Virus record (IMG/VR): IMGVR_UViG_3300002835_000449
Location: 1 to 39,245 of that record
Length of the DNA: 39,245 bases
Direction: 5' to 3' (one strand)
Source of the DNA: a virus
Shown here: positions 1 through 7,456 of the stretch, piece after piece
Numbering within the stretch: position 1 is the first letter of the stretch
Layout: each line of letters begins with the position of its first letter
Made by a program: the position numbers and the translations under genes
Notes under the pieces: model-generated
The model's input: the letters and a program-made list of their open reading frames with translations, nothing else
Database searches by the model: none
What the model was told of the DNA's origin: nothing

Positions 1-929
1 CAAGCTCCGCGATGTCGTGAGCGTCAAGGACTTTGGAAATGATATTGCAACAGCAGTCAATGCTATTGGTGCAACAGTGGCTGAACTTGTTATTGATGCG
101 CCTGTGACGGTGGCAGCAAATCTGACTATTCCAACCACGCTGTCTGTTCGTGTGATTCGCGGTGGTGGCATTACCATCAACAACGGAATTACTCTAACCG
201 TCAATGGCTTGTTCGATGCGCCAATCGCATCTGTATTTACATTGGTTGGTACTGGATCAGTTGTATTTGGTACTAGCGCAATTGAAGCGGCGTTTCCACA
301 ATGGTGGGGCGCAATTGGAGATGGAACAACAAATTGCACGACAAGTATTCAGGCCGCAATGGATGCGTATAAAGTGGTGCAGTTGATTCCTGGAACGTAT
401 GCCACCACGGCAGCGTTGCAATTCAAGGGCGATGGCATTCAGATCAACGGTTCTGGTATGGGCGGCGCAACAACCATTTCCAGATCGGGATCTGGAAGTG
501 TGTTTGAGAACAGCGCCAAAGCAACCGTAACGCGACTGTTCTGCGGCATTGCCAACATGCGAATCATTTCCAGTGCTGCGGGGGCAAACGCTGTTGTTGA
601 TTGGCGCTCAATGCAGTTTGGACGTATTACTAATGTGTGGATCACTGGTGAAAGCACAGCAGGATGCTCATGCATTCGCATGGATGTGGCAACCTTTGGC
701 GTTACCGAAGCCACCTACAACATTGTGTCTGGTTGCTATTTCGGATTATGTGCGTACGGCATCTATATCGGTGATGGCGGCAATAGCAACCTAATCATCG
801 GCAACCGAATGCAAACCAGTTTTGCGGGCGGATATGGAGTGTTTTTGGAAGGCACAACGGCTGGTGCAGTTTCAAACAACTCGATTATCTCAAACGGGTT
901 TGAATATCCCGGAGCAATTAATACTGGAA
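1..929. repeat. Terminal direct repeat, left copy
   Basis: This stretch is identical to 38317-39245, so the contig ends overlap by 929 bases and the unique genome is 38,316 bp. The repeat lies wholly inside the tail fibre coding sequence. A physical packaging repeat inside a gene is unusual, so an overlap from assembling a circular or circularly permuted molecule is the likelier reading. Sequence alone cannot separate the two. Confidence 0.95.
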
Positions 930-1408
930 TTCTGGTGTCTCAAAATACCGATGGCACGTTGATTTCCGGAAATAGGTTTGAATCGTTGTCAAACGGCATT
1001 TCTGTCGGTGCAACTAGCAACAAGAATGTCAACGCAGCCTTTTCGGCCAACTATTTCAGCAGTTGCACAAACAACATCAATCTGACCAGCACGCCAACCG
1101 CAAGTGGTAATACGTATTCGATTCGTGCATCTGCATCCATTTCCGGAACAGGAGCGGTTGGCCCGTTGGTGTTCAATGATGTTCAATTCAATATGGGCGG
1201 CTCAAAGTCTGCGACTGGTACATACGCAATTACATTTACGGATGGAAATTTGCCATCGACGGGATATGTAATCAACGCAACTTCTGACCAGCCCAACATT
1301 GTAGTGACGGCAAAGTCAACTTCTGGATTTACGATGGAAACACGAAATTCAACATATGTGTTGACTGATGCAACAAGACTTGATGTTGTTGTATCACACA
1401 ATAGGTGA
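1..1408 (+). CDS. Tail fibre / tailspike, C-terminal part (5' end at the other contig end)
   Basis: This is the 3' part of the gene that begins at 37706; joining the ends gives a 672-residue protein. The motif RDVVSVKDFG spans the junction. It is the typical short element that opens a pectate-lyase-like beta-helix in phage tailspikes and fibres. What follows is rich in Gly, Asn, Ser and Thr with repeating turns such as SNNSIISNGFEY and ISGNRFESL, as in right-handed beta-helices. The role is receptor binding, possibly with glycan cleavage. No catalytic residues could be assigned. The DNA is clearly more A+T-rich than the morphogenesis genes, suggesting exchange of the receptor-binding part. 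Stop is TGA; the next gene starts 3 bases later. Confidence 0.85.
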   Translation, partial: KLRDVVSVKDFGNDIATAVNAIGATVAELVIDAPVTVAANLTIPTTLSVRVIRGGGITINNGITLTVNGLFDAPIASVFTLVGTGSVVFGTSAIEAAFPQWWGAIGDGTTNCTTSIQAAMDAYKVVQLIPGTYATTAALQFKGDGIQINGSGMGGATTISRSGSGSVFENSAKATVTRLFCGIANMRIISSAAGANAVVDWRSMQFGRITNVWITGESTAGCSCIRMDVATFGVTEATYNIVSGCYFGLCAYGIYIGDGGNSNLIIGNRMQTSFAGGYGVFLEGTTAGAVSNNSIISNGFEYPGAINTGILVSQNTDGTLISGNRFESLSNGISVGATSNKNVNAAFSANYFSSCTNNINLTSTPTASGNTYSIRASASISGTGAVGPLVFNDVQFNMGGSKSATGTYAITFTDGNLPSTGYVINATSDQPNIVVTAKSTSGFTMETRNSTYVLTDATRLDVVVSHNR

Positions 1409-1411
1409 TCC

Positions 1412-1636
1412 ATGACCTCCACCCACCACGAAGAACTGTTCCTCGCCATCGGCCGCCTGGAAGGCAAGGTAGATTCCCTGATTGCCATGCAGAGCCACCA
1501 GCAGGATCAGCTCAAGGAGCATGACTCGCGCATCCGTTCGCTCGAGCATTCACGTGGCTACATGCTTGGAACCGCAGCCGCCATCGGCGCGAGCATGAGC
1601 CTTGTATCCAACTACCTCATCCGCGCATTCACCTAA
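1412..1636 (+). CDS. Small protein with coiled coil and C-terminal membrane segment (holin-like candidate)
   Basis: A 74-residue protein beginning 3 bases after the tail fibre stop. Residues 5-48 are charged and heptad-like (LEGKVDSLIAMQSHQQDQLKE), then residues 50-70 form one hydrophobic segment with small residues. This resembles small phage proteins of the XhlA/holin-accessory type that sit in the inner membrane with a cytoplasmic coiled coil. Its place near other small membrane proteins (3856-4448) fits a lysis role, but no family is recognised with certainty. It could also be a virion or tail-associated membrane protein. Confidence 0.7.
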   Translation: MTSTHHEELFLAIGRLEGKVDSLIAMQSHQQDQLKEHDSRIRSLEHSRGYMLGTAAAIGASMSLVSNYLIRAFT

Positions 1637-1644
1637 GGAACCAC

Positions 1645-2187
1645 ATGCCTACCGACATCGTTGTTGCTACTGACAAGCCGAACTACCTGACGACTGGCCT
1701 CGTCACCGCTAGTAGCGGCACCTACGACACCTCCGTCCCGACTGCCACGATTCCGTCCACGACCGGGCAGACGTTCCTGGTTCCGACGAACCTTGGCGAC
1801 AAGCCGAGCCTGCTGCGCCTGATTCCGTTCCACAGCGCGAACAACGCAACGACTCCTGGTTTCCGCGTGATCGGCTGGTCCACGTACACGCAGACGGTCG
1901 GCACCCCGGTGTACATCCCGACGCTGCTCGCCGACTGCGCCTGCTCGTACAACGCCACGGCGGGCAGCATCCCGAGCCTATCGGTGAACAGCACGACGCA
2001 GTATTTCTTCCATGCGGTCACGGTTGGCGCTGGCGTCCCGACCGTGAATATCTACAGCCCTGGCACGGCAGCTGCTGCCGGCACCCCGCCCGCCGGCGTG
2101 GTCATCGACACCATCGGCATGCAGTACATCACGATCCAGGTTGAGTCCTCGACCGGCACGATGGGTTGCTTCTACGCCTTCATCTGA
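1645..2187 (+). CDS. Hypothetical structural protein
   Basis: A 180-residue protein with a ribosome site (AAGGAA) 7 bases before its ATG. It is rich in Thr, Ser, Val, Pro and Gly, has no membrane segment, and looks like an all-beta virion protein. The position between the tail fibre and another fibre-like gene suggests a decoration or fibre-associated protein. I do not recognise the family; function is inferred from composition and place only. Confidence 0.75.
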   Translation: MPTDIVVATDKPNYLTTGLVTASSGTYDTSVPTATIPSTTGQTFLVPTNLGDKPSLLRLIPFHSANNATTPGFRVIGWSTYTQTVGTPVYIPTLLADCACSYNATAGSIPSLSVNSTTQYFFHAVTVGAGVPTVNIYSPGTAAAAGTPPAGVVIDTIGMQYITIQVESSTGTMGCFYAFI

Positions 2188-2199
2188 TCGGAGCCAGCG

Positions 2200-3555
2200 A
2201 TGCGAAGCCTCCTAGGTCGGTTCCACCGTCCGAACGCCCGTTCGCAGAGCGAGCGGTTGTTCATGCTGAACAACCTCGGCGACGGCTCCACGCTGTCGCT
2301 TGACTTCACCACGGGTGTCCTTGATCCGCGGATCACCTTCACGCGTGCGACCGGATCTGGAATCCAGACTGGCCCAACGTATGTTGGTTCCAATCAATTG
2401 ATTCAATATGCGACCACGAATCAACCGCGTTTCGATTATGACCTCACCACGGGTGTTGCCAAAGGATTGCTGATTGAAACAACGGCAACAAACTTGGTTG
2501 TTCAAGGTCAAGACTGCTGGGGTAATGGTACATGGGGGCGTAATGCTGGCGTTAATATAAACGCGGTATCTGGAAGCGTAGGTACTACCGTGCCGAGAAT
2601 CAACGGTCCAGACGGTGGAACCCTTACAGGTACAAGTATTTCAAAAGATTCTGGTTTGGGGAGTCCCTTTGTTCGACTTTTCGATAGTCGAGCAGTAAGT
2701 GGAAATCAGCAATACACCTACAGTATGTACGTCCGCGCAGGAACTGGTGGAACGACATATTTCCGTCTTGCTCCTTTCAACGGTGGAACTGCGCTAACTA
2801 CTGTTGGCGCTTGCAGCGATCCAGCCGTTGGAATCGACAACGTATCAAGTTTCGGAACTCGATTCTCTAACTTGCCAACAGATCGCTGGGTGCGAGTGTG
2901 GGTGACGTTCACGACTGCGTTAAGTCAAAGTTCGTTGACTTATACCGTTTACCCGAACCTTGATACGTCAGCAGCATCAATTAATTACATCTGGGGCGCG
3001 CAAATAGAAACTGGACCTATTCCTAGTTCTGTAATTCTGACGGCTGCATCAAGTGCTACTCGCGCTACTGACACCGCCATCATCGCTGCTGGTTCAAACT
3101 TCAGTTCTTGGTACACGGGCGGAACGACGGGTACGTTTGTGGCTAACTGGTACGGAAACGCGGCAAGTTCAACCGCTCGCACGGTGATTGCGACAGACGA
3201 CGTATTAGCCAAACATCTGCATCTGTATCAAACACCTTCCGCGCTCACGCTGCGGTTGGCAGACCGCCTTGCAGCGGCAACTGTCACCACGGGCAACAGC
3301 CTGACCGCCGGCGCGGTGGCGAAAGGCGCATTCAGTTACAACGGCACGGCTGCAAATCTGTGCCTGAACGGCGGCACGGTTGCCAGCGGAACGCTGGCAT
3401 TCAGCTCCGAACCAACATGGTTGAGTATTGGCGGCCCGTCCACAAATGGAACGAGTATCACTAGCACAGACGTCATGCTCAACAACAGCATTCGCTCACT
3501 CAAGTATTGGCCGTCCGTACTTCCCAACACCACGCTGCAAGCCCTGACCACCTGA
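2200..3555 (+). CDS. Fibre or appendage protein with lectin-like C-terminal region
   Basis: A 451-residue protein. Residues 27-50 (SLDFTTGVLDPRITFTRA) resemble the opening of phage head-spike/fibre proteins with carbohydrate-binding-like domains. Residues 150-270 look like a beta-sandwich (TYSMYVRAGTGGTTYFRL, WVRVWVTFT). The last 130 residues look like a concanavalin/LamG-type domain ending SLKYWPSVLPN. Likely an accessory receptor-binding or surface protein. The first 170 bases are G+C-rich, but about 2375-3230 is much more A+T-rich, as in the tail fibre, so the middle was probably exchanged. A GGAG site precedes the ATG. Confidence 0.75.
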   Translation: MRSLLGRFHRPNARSQSERLFMLNNLGDGSTLSLDFTTGVLDPRITFTRATGSGIQTGPTYVGSNQLIQYATTNQPRFDYDLTTGVAKGLLIETTATNLVVQGQDCWGNGTWGRNAGVNINAVSGSVGTTVPRINGPDGGTLTGTSISKDSGLGSPFVRLFDSRAVSGNQQYTYSMYVRAGTGGTTYFRLAPFNGGTALTTVGACSDPAVGIDNVSSFGTRFSNLPTDRWVRVWVTFTTALSQSSLTYTVYPNLDTSAASINYIWGAQIETGPIPSSVILTAASSATRATDTAIIAAGSNFSSWYTGGTTGTFVANWYGNAASSTARTVIATDDVLAKHLHLYQTPSALTLRLADRLAAATVTTGNSLTAGAVAKGAFSYNGTAANLCLNGGTVASGTLAFSSEPTWLSIGGPSTNGTSITSTDVMLNNSIRSLKYWPSVLPNTTLQALTT

Positions 3556-3556
3556 C

Positions 3557-3859
3557 ATGGACTACCTACTCCGCTCAAATACAGAGTCCGATCTTGATGA
3601 TGCGCTCATTGCCGCTGGCGTTGCTCAGGAAGTGACCGATGTGAATGGCGAGGTCACCGTCCAGCCCGTTGCGGGCATTACCCTTGACCGCATTGGACCG
3701 ATCCCGCCAAGACTTAACTCCGAGGGCGAGGTAATTGGCCCTGGCGACAACCGCTACCACGCAAACCTCCGCGCCACCATTGAGCTGACCGAGGCCCAGG
3801 TGGAGGCTCTGCCGACCTTTACGCCCGAGCCGTCCGTCCCGTACCGGGTGTTCATTTGA
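3557..3859 (+). CDS. Hypothetical protein
   Basis: A 100-residue acidic protein starting one base after the previous stop. It has no membrane segment and no motif I can name. A region rich in Pro and Gly (IGPIPPRLNSEGEVIGPGDNRYHANLR) precedes a short helix. Small proteins of this kind often sit beside fibre genes in related phages, so a tail-associated or chaperone role is possible but unproven. Its TGA overlaps the TTG start of the next gene. Confidence 0.7.
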   Translation: MDYLLRSNTESDLDDALIAAGVAQEVTDVNGEVTVQPVAGITLDRIGPIPPRLNSEGEVIGPGDNRYHANLRATIELTEAQVEALPTFTPEPSVPYRVFI

Positions 3860-4341
3860 GGATCGCCATACTGCTCGTCCTCGCGCTCGCCGCCTGCAAC
3901 CCGGTCGCTCGCATCTCCGCAAACGCGACGGCGATCCGCAACGAGGCCGGCGCGCTCATCGACCACGGGAACGCCACGGGCGACCAGGTGGTGGTGCACG
4001 GCGCGACCCGCATCGACGCCGCCGCTGCGGCCATCCACGGCGACATCCCGTCCGTACAGGCGGTCACGCCGGCGTGGCTATCCACCCTCCAGTGGTGGGG
4101 CATCGCGGTGGCGGTCGCTGGCGTGGCATTCGTCCTGTGGCAGTCTGGCATTGGCACGGCCGTCCGCATCGCCATCGGCTGGCTTCCTCGGCGAAAGGTG
4201 GCTGCCGCCGAGCTTGCAGTCGATACACTTGATGAATCCCGTCCCGAGGGGGACAGGGAACTCGTCACGCTGCTCCGGGCGGACCCGGAGTTTGACGCGG
4301 CGTTCAAACGCGCCAAGGGGCGCAGAAAGAAACAGACATGA
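3856..4341 (+). CDS. Lipoprotein with transmembrane segment (unimolecular spanin candidate)
   Basis: A 161-residue protein with a TTG start overlapping the preceding stop (TTGA). Residues 1-14 are a lipoprotein signal with lipobox LAAC (lipid-anchored Cys14). Residues 15-78 would be periplasmic, 79-100 form a transmembrane segment (GIAVAVAGVAFVLW), and 101-161 a basic, charged cytoplasmic tail. One polypeptide anchored in both membranes is the layout of u-spanins such as phage T1 gp11, which fuse outer and inner membranes in the last step of lysis. T1 gp11 has almost no tail after its membrane segment, so the 60-residue tail here is unusual. The spanin role is inferred. Confidence 0.75.
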   Translation: MRIAILLVLALAACNPVARISANATAIRNEAGALIDHGNATGDQVVVHGATRIDAAAAAIHGDIPSVQAVTPAWLSTLQWWGIAVAVAGVAFVLWQSGIGTAVRIAIGWLPRRKVAAAELAVDTLDESRPEGDRELVTLLRADPEFDAAFKRAKGRRKKQT

Positions 4342-4448
4342 TTCTCGCCGACTTTTTGGGTACGACCTGGTTCATCGCTCTCGTGGCCGTGATCGGCATC
4401 CTTGCCGGCGCTTGGCTGTACAAGAAGTTCGGGCATAAGCTCCACTGA
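4338..4448 (+). CDS. 36-residue membrane protein (holin or antiholin candidate)
   Basis: A small gene of 36 residues, MILADFLGTTWFIALVAVIG and onward, ending in a basic tail (YKKFGHKLH). Its ATG overlaps the stop of the spanin-like gene (ATGA), indicating translational coupling. It has one membrane segment (about 8-28) with positive charges after it. Size, topology and neighbour suggest a holin-type or other lysis role; no family can be assigned. It is the last rightward gene before the convergent early operon. Confidence 0.65.
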   Translation: MILADFLGTTWFIALVAVIGILAGAWLYKKFGHKLH

Positions 4449-4482
4449 CCAGCCCGGAAGCGTTCGCGCTTACGGCACTGCG

Positions 4483-4512
4483 AGCGGGCGTGGCCTACGG
4501 GCTGCGCCCGCT
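4483..4512 (+). terminator. Hairpin after the rightward lysis genes (weak terminator candidate)
   Basis: AGCGGGCG (4483-4490) pairs perfectly with CGCCCGCT (4505-4512) across a 14-base loop, 35 bases after the last rightward stop. Only GTTCC follows, with no U-run, so if it stops transcription it is weak or needs help. Its place between convergent operons supports a terminator. Confidence 0.35.
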
Positions 4513-4522
4513 GTTCCAAATG

Positions 4523-4565
4523 AAAACCCCCGCCCTTGGCTCCGTCGTGGGGCCGCAGGCGGGGG
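4523..4565 (-). terminator. Intrinsic terminator of the leftward early operon
   Basis: Perfect 8-bp arms, CCCCCGCC (4527-4534) and GGCGGGGG (4558-4565), enclose an inner stem (GGCTCC at 4538-4543 with GGGGCC at 4549-4554, one wobble pair). Read on the minus strand the hairpin is followed by TTTT (4526-4523). It lies just after the stop of the Gp157-like gene at 4584, exactly where the leftward transcript should end. Confidence 0.75.
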
Positions 4566-4583
4566 GAGGAGAGGATGGCAGGG

Positions 4584-5090
4584 TTAGCGGATTCGCAGGC
4601 TCGTGCCGCGTGGCAGGAGTGCTACGCCAGGGATCGTAGCACCCGCTGCCAGCGCCTCGCGCAGCGCGGCCTTGTCGGCCTCGACGCGCACGGCCTGGTA
4701 CTGCGTGGGAAGCTGCTCAGGCGGCACGGTGACCTCGAGCGGCTGCGCGCCGCCGTTGGCCTGGACCGACAGCCGGAACCGGGCCGTCTCAATCTTGCCC
4801 TTCCCGGTGGCCTCCATCGCTTCCTTCAGGCGCTGCTTCAGGCGCTCAGCGAGAGCGTCGTCGGCAGCAGCAAGCTCGCGCAGACGCTTGGCCTCCTCGG
4901 TGCGTGCGTCTGCTCGGCTCCGCAGGTGCTGGATCAGGGCCGCGTAGTCATCGGCCTTGGACTCGAGCACCCCGGCGAGGCCGGCGAGGTGCTCGTCGAG
5001 CGCCGCCTGCGCTTCGACGGTGTCGCCAGCCCCGTCGAGGATGGCCTCAATCAAGGTGGCGATTTCGGTTTGAATGGCGTACAGGTTCAT
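4584..5090 (-). CDS. Siphovirus Gp157-like protein
   Basis: A 168-residue protein of the Sipho_Gp157 family, often found beside RecT-type annealing proteins. Residues 1-100 form a long charged helical region (LESKADDYAALIQHLRSRADARTEEAKRL is typical), then a basic GKGKIETARFRLSVQ segment and a C-terminal part starting at the VTVPPEQLP stretch. The family's biochemical role is unclear; links to phage resistance and recombination modules have been suggested. It is the last gene of the early operon, 19 bases after RecT, with an AGGAGA ribosome site, and precedes the terminator at 4523-4565. Confidence 0.85.
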   Translation of the reverse strand: MNLYAIQTEIATLIEAILDGAGDTVEAQAALDEHLAGLAGVLESKADDYAALIQHLRSRADARTEEAKRLRELAAADDALAERLKQRLKEAMEATGKGKIETARFRLSVQANGGAQPLEVTVPPEQLPTQYQAVRVEADKAALREALAAGATIPGVALLPRGTSLRIR

Positions 5091-5109
5091 GGTGTATCTC
5101 CTCGTATGT

Positions 5110-6123
5110 TCAGAAGGGCAGTTCGTCAGCGTCGGTGGTGGTGGGGACAGGTGCGGATGCGGCTGCGGTGCGGATCACGCGCATGATGGTGAGCGAGTTC
5201 CCGACGCGTGCGATGTCAAGGCGCAGCTCGCTGTCGATGGCCTGCTCGCACAGGTCTGCGTACTCGGGGACGGTGGCGGCGATCCAGGCGGTGCCGTGCT
5301 CGCCGGCGGCCTGCACGGCAACGGGCTTGCCGGGACGGCGCACCACGTGGCGGATCAGGAACAGCCCCTCGTACTCGTCGGGGTACGAATCCGCAGGCGC
5401 GGGAGCGGCGGGTGCCGCCGACGCCACGGGGGCAGGCGCAGTCGCCTCCTGCGCGGCCTTGCGCTTGCGAACGGGCTTCGGGGCGTCGGCAACGGCTGGC
5501 GCGTCCTGGGGCAACGTAGCGGCCTCCACGGGTGCCGGCAGCGCCTGCACCACGATGGGCGGTGCGGCAGGGGGATTGTCCTGCTGCCCCATCTCCTCGG
5601 CGGTATAGAGGCCCGACAGCTCGGCCGGGAACGCCTTGCGGAGGGCGAGCGCCTCGGCGCACTTGGCGATCATCACGGATGGCATCTTGGGCCACATGCC
5701 CGAGAGGCTGCCGTCCTTCTTGCGCTGGGCGTACTCGCGGAACAGGGCGACGCCAGTGACCGCCTCGACGAAACCTTTGCGGTAGACGCCCACACGGGCG
5801 GCGGCGGGCGGCTCGTCGTGGAGCCACACGTCGGTCCACTGCCCGTCCGTCCCGCAGAACGCAACCGAGGTCTGCCCTGCGTATTCCCCGCTGCGCTGGG
5901 CAACCAAGCGGAAGCCGTCGATGCTAACCTGGGTCTGCATGACCTCGCGGCCAGCGCGGCTATCCCACCGCTTCACGGCGTAAATCTGACGGGCGAACGG
6001 ATCAAGCCCGGTGCGGTCGCACACACTAAAGAACAGCTCCATCTCGTCGCGGCTCGCGCCCGAGCAAAGGGTGCGTGCGAGCAGCTCGCGCTTCTCATCG
6101 TCAAGTCGTGCCAATGCAGTCAT
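5110..6123 (-). CDS. bet: RecT/Bet-family single-strand annealing protein
   Basis: A 337-residue protein of the phage Bet/RecT group, which anneals complementary single-stranded DNA in phage recombination. Residues 1-190 carry the family pattern: LDPFARQIYAVKRWDSRAGR, then TQVSIDGFRLVAQRSGEYAG, PPAAARVGVYRKGF, and the conserved end PSVMIAKCAEALALRKAFP followed by LSGLYTAEEM. From about 205 on, a Pro/Ala-rich linker leads to a variable C-terminal domain. The start has a strong GAGGAG site 7 bases upstream. It is the first gene after the promoter at 6180-6208. No partner exonuclease was recognised. Confidence 0.9.
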   Translation of the reverse strand: MTALARLDDEKRELLARTLCSGASRDEMELFFSVCDRTGLDPFARQIYAVKRWDSRAGREVMQTQVSIDGFRLVAQRSGEYAGQTSVAFCGTDGQWTDVWLHDEPPAAARVGVYRKGFVEAVTGVALFREYAQRKKDGSLSGMWPKMPSVMIAKCAEALALRKAFPAELSGLYTAEEMGQQDNPPAAPPIVVQALPAPVEAATLPQDAPAVADAPKPVRKRKAAQEATAPAPVASAAPAAPAPADSYPDEYEGLFLIRHVVRRPGKPVAVQAAGEHGTAWIAATVPEYADLCEQAIDSELRLDIARVGNSLTIMRVIRTAAASAPVPTTTDADELPF

Positions 6124-6179
6124 CGTGTTCTCCTCTCGTGACTCGTCGCCTCGGGCACGCGCCCGATCACGACATGCAC

Positions 6180-6208
6180 ACTATACGGGAGCGTATTGGG
6201 TTTGTCAA
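6180..6208 (-). promoter_or_regulatory. Near-consensus sigma70 promoter for recT and gp157
   Basis: On the minus strand, TTGACA (6208-6203) and TATAGT (6185-6180) are separated by exactly 17 bases. The -35 is consensus and the -10 is 5 of 6. The start should fall near 6173, giving a leader of about 50 bases before the recT ATG. The -35 box overlaps the stop codon of the upstream RusA gene. Confidence 0.8.
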
Positions 6209-6216
6209 CCCCATAC
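6183..6216. promoter_or_regulatory. Overlapping dyads at the recT promoter (operator candidates)
   Basis: Two inverted repeats cover the promoter. ATAC-N6-GTAT (6183-6196) overlaps the -10 and spacer. GTATTGGGTT (6193-6202) pairs with AACCCCATAC (6207-6216) with one mismatch and a 4-base centre, covering the -35. Both places would block polymerase. A dyad of the first form recurs at 13810-13823. No bound protein is known. Confidence 0.45.
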
Positions 6217-6615
6217 TTTCACGATTGTTTCGGCGCGTTCCCCGTACTCTTTGCACGCCGACAGGATGGCGACCTGGGAATCATCGACGTAAACAACCCC
6301 AGTCATGGCGTCCAAGGCAGCTCTGCACGCCTTGTCTAGGTCAGGCCGGCGGGGTGACATTGGTGCCGTGGCCTTGAGGATGCCCTTCGAGGTGTAGTGG
6401 CTGGCAGGGCGCACGAAACTGAACAGCAGTTCAACGGCCACGACACCCGTCGCCGGCGGTTCCGTCCACGCCTGCCGCGCCGCCAGCGCGAACACGGCGC
6501 GGTACGGCTTGACCTTGGCCGACGACTCGAGCAGCAGGATGCGCCCGCTCCTCAAGCGCACGGCACGCTTCGATCCTTGGGGGGCCGCTTCTCCGGGTAC
6601 GCTAAAGGTAATCAA
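6205..6615 (-). CDS. rusA: RusA-family Holliday junction resolvase
   Basis: A 136-residue endonuclease that cuts four-way DNA junctions during phage recombination. The RusA signature is clear: residues 90-102 read RPDLDKACRAALD and 107-114 VVYVDDSQ. Asp92, Asp94 and Asp111/112 match the metal-binding acidic residues of the family, and the N-terminal VPGEAAPQGSKR is typical. The start is TTG, overlapping the preceding stop (TTGA), with AGGAG 7 bases upstream. It belongs to the early recombination set with RecT and Gp157. Confidence 0.92.
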   Translation of the reverse strand: MITFSVPGEAAPQGSKRAVRLRSGRILLLESSAKVKPYRAVFALAARQAWTEPPATGVVAVELLFSFVRPASHYTSKGILKATAPMSPRRPDLDKACRAALDAMTGVVYVDDSQVAILSACKEYGERAETIVKVWG

Positions 6616-6797
6616 TCACGTCTCCTGTGGTTCGTTTCGCGCAGCACGTAGGCGTTGACCTGGCGCATCGCTTTGGAAAGTTCAGTCCGCAGGTACACGA
6701 CTTCCTGCATCAATTCGATGGTGAGTGGATCGTTCGTCCCGCTGTTTCGCACGCGGTCCACCACGTCCTCGTCGTATTCCCCTTTCCCCGGTTGCAT
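6612..6797 (-). CDS. Hypothetical small protein
   Basis: A 61-residue charged protein, probably helical (TIELMQEVVYLRTELSKAMRQ). It starts one base after the stop of the preceding gene and its stop overlaps the TTG start of rusA, so it is translated in the coupled early operon. A GGGG-type ribosome site precedes the ATG. No family is recognised. Confidence 0.65.
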   Translation of the reverse strand: MQPGKGEYDEDVVDRVRNSGTNDPLTIELMQEVVYLRTELSKAMRQVNAYVLRETNHRRRD

Positions 6798-6798
6798 C

Positions 6799-6972
6799 TC
6801 ACCCCTCGCCTTCGTAGAGGATGCGACTGATGTGCGCTGGCATCACCGCCCGCAGCCGGCGTACTTCCTCGCGCAAACGTTCAATCTCATCGGCGGCACG
6901 GTGCATCACGAAGTCTGCGCCAGCATTCCCCCATGATCGCAGTTCAGTAACGATGTCTTGCTTGTCGCTCAT
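6799..6972 (-). CDS. Hypothetical small coiled-coil protein
   Basis: A 57-residue gene fitting exactly between its neighbours. Its ATG overlaps the upstream TAA (TAATG) and its TGA is one base before the next ATG. The central part (AADEIERLREEVRRLR) is strongly heptad-like, so it probably dimerises. The similar element AADAIERLIAERDEARR occurs in the gene at 7238, suggesting that the two share a domain. Confidence 0.6.
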   Translation of the reverse strand: MSDKQDIVTELRSWGNAGADFVMHRAADEIERLREEVRRLRAVMPAHISRILYEGEG

Positions 6973-7241
6973 TAGCCGTGACCCTTTGAGAATTGGACCA
7001 TCTCATTCGTCAAGTCATCGAACCATTCAACGTCAGGCAGTCCGTTGCAACGGTGTTCCATGTACTGGCCGTTCTTCTGATGTACGACGCAGACATGGGT
7101 TCGGCCGGGCGAGACGGTGAAGATGACGCCATCGTCATCGACGGCGACGAACCCACGTTCGGTCTGCCCAACGGTGAAGCCTTGATCACGAAGGTGATCA
7201 ATGACAACGAACATCTTTCCAGTGAGATCAGATACGCTCAC
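6972..7241 (-). CDS. Hypothetical protein (GTG start)
   Basis: An 89-residue protein starting MSVSDLTGKMFVVIDHLRDQ. GTG at 7241 is chosen over the upstream ATG at 7265 because AGGAGG lies 7 bases before it and the GTG overlaps the preceding stop (GTGA), the coupling used throughout this operon. Strand-like segments with several Asp (FVAVDDDGVIFTV) suggest a small beta-rich domain. No family is recognised. Its TAA overlaps the next ATG. Confidence 0.65.
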   Translation of the reverse strand: MSVSDLTGKMFVVIDHLRDQGFTVGQTERGFVAVDDDGVIFTVSPGRTHVCVVHQKNGQYMEHRCNGLPDVEWFDDLTNEMVQFSKGHG

Positions 7242-7456
7242 TTGCCGTCCTCCTGTGGAAAGCAATCCCAGCCGTGGTCTTTCGCAATATCAAACGCATC
7301 AGGTTGCACATCGCGGGAGACTCGCCCGCAATACATCCGCCTCGCCTCGTCGCGCTCGGCGATCAGGCGTTCGATGGCATCGGCAGCCTCGAGCATGATC
7401 GACGGCGCAAGGCACTCGCTGTTCTTCCTCAGTCGGTTTACGATTTCGGATGTCAT
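7238..7456 (-). CDS. Hypothetical small protein
   Basis: A 72-residue protein with a helical centre (MLEAADAIERLIAERDEARR) and a C-terminal part with conserved-looking DAFDIAKDHGWDCFPQ. Both ends overlap neighbours by 4 bases (ATGA before, GTGA after). Such short ead-like proteins are common in early regions of phages; the function is unknown. Confidence 0.65.
   Translation of the reverse strand: MTSEIVNRLRKNSECLAPSIMLEAADAIERLIAERDEARRMYCGRVSRDVQPDAFDIAKDHGWDCFPQEDGK

Noticed and set aside
2200-3555. Diversity-generating retroelement as in BPP-1
   Set aside because: No reverse transcriptase, Avd-like gene or template/variable repeat pair was found in the window.
4445-4633. Possible CTG-started frame beginning LTSPEAFALTALRAGVAYGL after the 36-residue gene
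   Set aside because: The first 25 residues look protein-like, but there is no ATG, GTG or TTG at the start, and the frame runs through the terminator hairpin into the opposite gene.
5074-6141. Long plus-strand frame opposite recT
   Set aside because: It is the G+C-driven mirror of recT/gp157, whose family motifs are clear on the minus strand.
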